NCBI RefSeq assembly: GCF_009730915.1
Contig: NC_052474.1
Span: 18,139,501-18,203,500 of the forward strand
Length of the DNA stretch: 64,000 nt
Direction of reading: 5' to 3'
Origin: Dioscorea cayenensis subsp. rotundata
Lineage: Eukaryota > Streptophyta > Magnoliopsida > Dioscoreales > Dioscoreaceae
Part shown: piece after piece, positions 63,093 to 64,000 of the stretch
Layout of the letters: the number at the start of each line of letters is the position of its first letter
Position numbering within the stretch: the stretch's first letter is position 1
Notes under the pieces: generated by a model
Told to the model about the DNA's origin: nothing
The model's database searches: none
What the model saw: the letters and a program-made list of their open reading frames with translations, nothing else
Position numbers and translations under genes: made by a program

Positions 63093-64000
63093 CTAAAAAT
63101 GTGATTTCTAGAAAATCCACACGGGTGTGTAGAAATTCACCACGCTGGTGTGGATGCCCGATTCCAGCCCTTTTAAAGCCGTGATTCAGCCCGATTTCAG
63201 CATCCTTTTTCCCATATTTTCTCCATCTTTTAAGAGGCCAGCAGCTAGGGTTTAGAGGAGTTTTGGCAAGGCTTTTGGAGTGGTTCTCCGGCTTCAACAC
63301 CGCGATTCTCTTGGAAGATAGTTGTTGGGGGATCTTTCGTCTGCACCGATTTGGCAAGGTGTGCCCTAGGTTTGACAAGGGGACCTTTGGAGAGGACGAG
63401 GCCACACCACAAGACCATCGACATGAATACCGAGGGGGATTTTTCTATGGATTATATGGTTTTACTTTTGATTTTATTATTGATTGTATCTTGCTCCATG
63501 GAGAGCTAAACCCCCTAGTGGGTACTTGGATTTTGTAAACCCTAGGATGTTTTTGTTTCATTGATCTTTTATTATGCTTCCACTAATTGATGTTTCTAAT
63601 TAAGTTCTAATCTTGAATGCTTGTTGAATGATTTCTCCCTTAGAGTGACACTAGGGTTGAGAGACAATCTTTGGATGAGTGACACGCCATGAGGGTTAGA
63701 CAAAGCAAGGCTGGAGAGGGTGGAGAGGGTGAGTTGAGAGGTTGCGGAGCATCCCCTTCCCCCTCCGATGTGATTTATCCTACCTCCACGTTCCAAGAGT
63801 TCTTTGCGGTTATAGTAGAGTGAATGGGCTAAGGGGTGACCTTTCGCTGGAGCTTAGTTGCACAGGCAACGGAGTGAAGCTTTGAAGTGATTTTAGCACT
63901 TAGGGCTTAATTGCGACTAGGGGTCTTTTGCCTGGACCAAAGGGTTAGATCTATATATTGGAATAGGGTTTATCACTTGGAAAACCCTAGAGTGTCTTGC
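63093..64000 (+). repeat. LTR Q, right arm (family A), open at the window edge
   Basis: Resumes 'ctaaaaatgtgatttctag', boxes CACACGGGTGTGTAG and CACGCTGGTGTGG (63118-63156), TATA-like CTTTTAAAG near 63171-63179, core CTCCATGGAGAGCTAAACC near 63494-63512, still in the LTR at 64000. Confidence 0.85.

Overview
This is plant nuclear DNA, most likely from an angiosperm with a large, repeat-rich genome. About 56 of the 64 kb is LTR-retrotransposon sequence of the Ty3/gypsy Athila/Tat lineage, and most insertions sit inside older ones. The lineage call rests on the gag and aspartic-protease sequences and on primer-binding sites complementary to the 3' end of tRNA-Asp. No bacterial features, rRNA genes, tRNA genes or CRISPR arrays are visible. 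I cannot name the species, or decide between monocot and eudicot, from the sequence alone.

Two families are present. Family A has LTRs of about 1.86 kb, starting TGATAAG and ending GTCA, with CACACGGGCGTGTGG-type boxes upstream of the TATA box. Family B has LTRs of about 1.48-1.50 kb with quite different ATACGGCC-type boxes. Both encode gag plus aspartic protease and then an Athila-type accessory ORF (aORF). No copy carries reverse transcriptase, RNase H or integrase, so both look like non-autonomous families that keep gag. In both families the aORF is preceded by an array of the same boxes found in that family's LTR, then a TATA box, a 5' splice site, an intron of about 270-320 bases, and a 3' splice site 2-3 bases before the aORF ATG. 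This looks like an internal promoter with a 5'-UTR intron and is the most interesting signal in the window.

Layout from left to right: aORF fragment A0 (1-937), interrupted by element A2 (938-5919); LTR fragments D (5920-6147) and E (6148-6161, 16501-18455); complete family B element B1 inside E (6162-16495, TSD CTTGT), itself holding solo LTR S1 (6415-8274, TSD CCCAG); a hAT-type MITE inside E (17102-17752). Minus-strand LTR F (18456-19224, 29319-30324) holds complete element A1 (19225-29313, TSD AAGGC). Then come minus-strand element A3 (30325-36901), plus-strand gag A4 (36902-38510), minus-strand A5 (38511-42447) and minus-strand A7 (42448-53665). A7 is interrupted by solo LTR S2 (42511-43577, 50898-51666), which holds minus-strand element A6 (43578-50892, TSD AGAAT).

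From 53.7 kb the DNA is low copy. A minus-strand four-exon TRICHOME BIREFRINGENCE-LIKE (TBL) polysaccharide O-acetyltransferase gene (53972-55583) appears broken: the GDS box reads GSS, there is an in-frame TGA before the DxxH box, and one splice junction is out of phase. After a long AT-rich spacer come an RNase H-domain relic (57806-58310) and a nest of CACTA-type transposon ends (58775-61053) carrying exon fragments of two different Rab GTPases. The window ends in family A LTR Q (61054-64000) with solo LTR S3 nested inside (61553-63087). No gene here can be called intact and functional.
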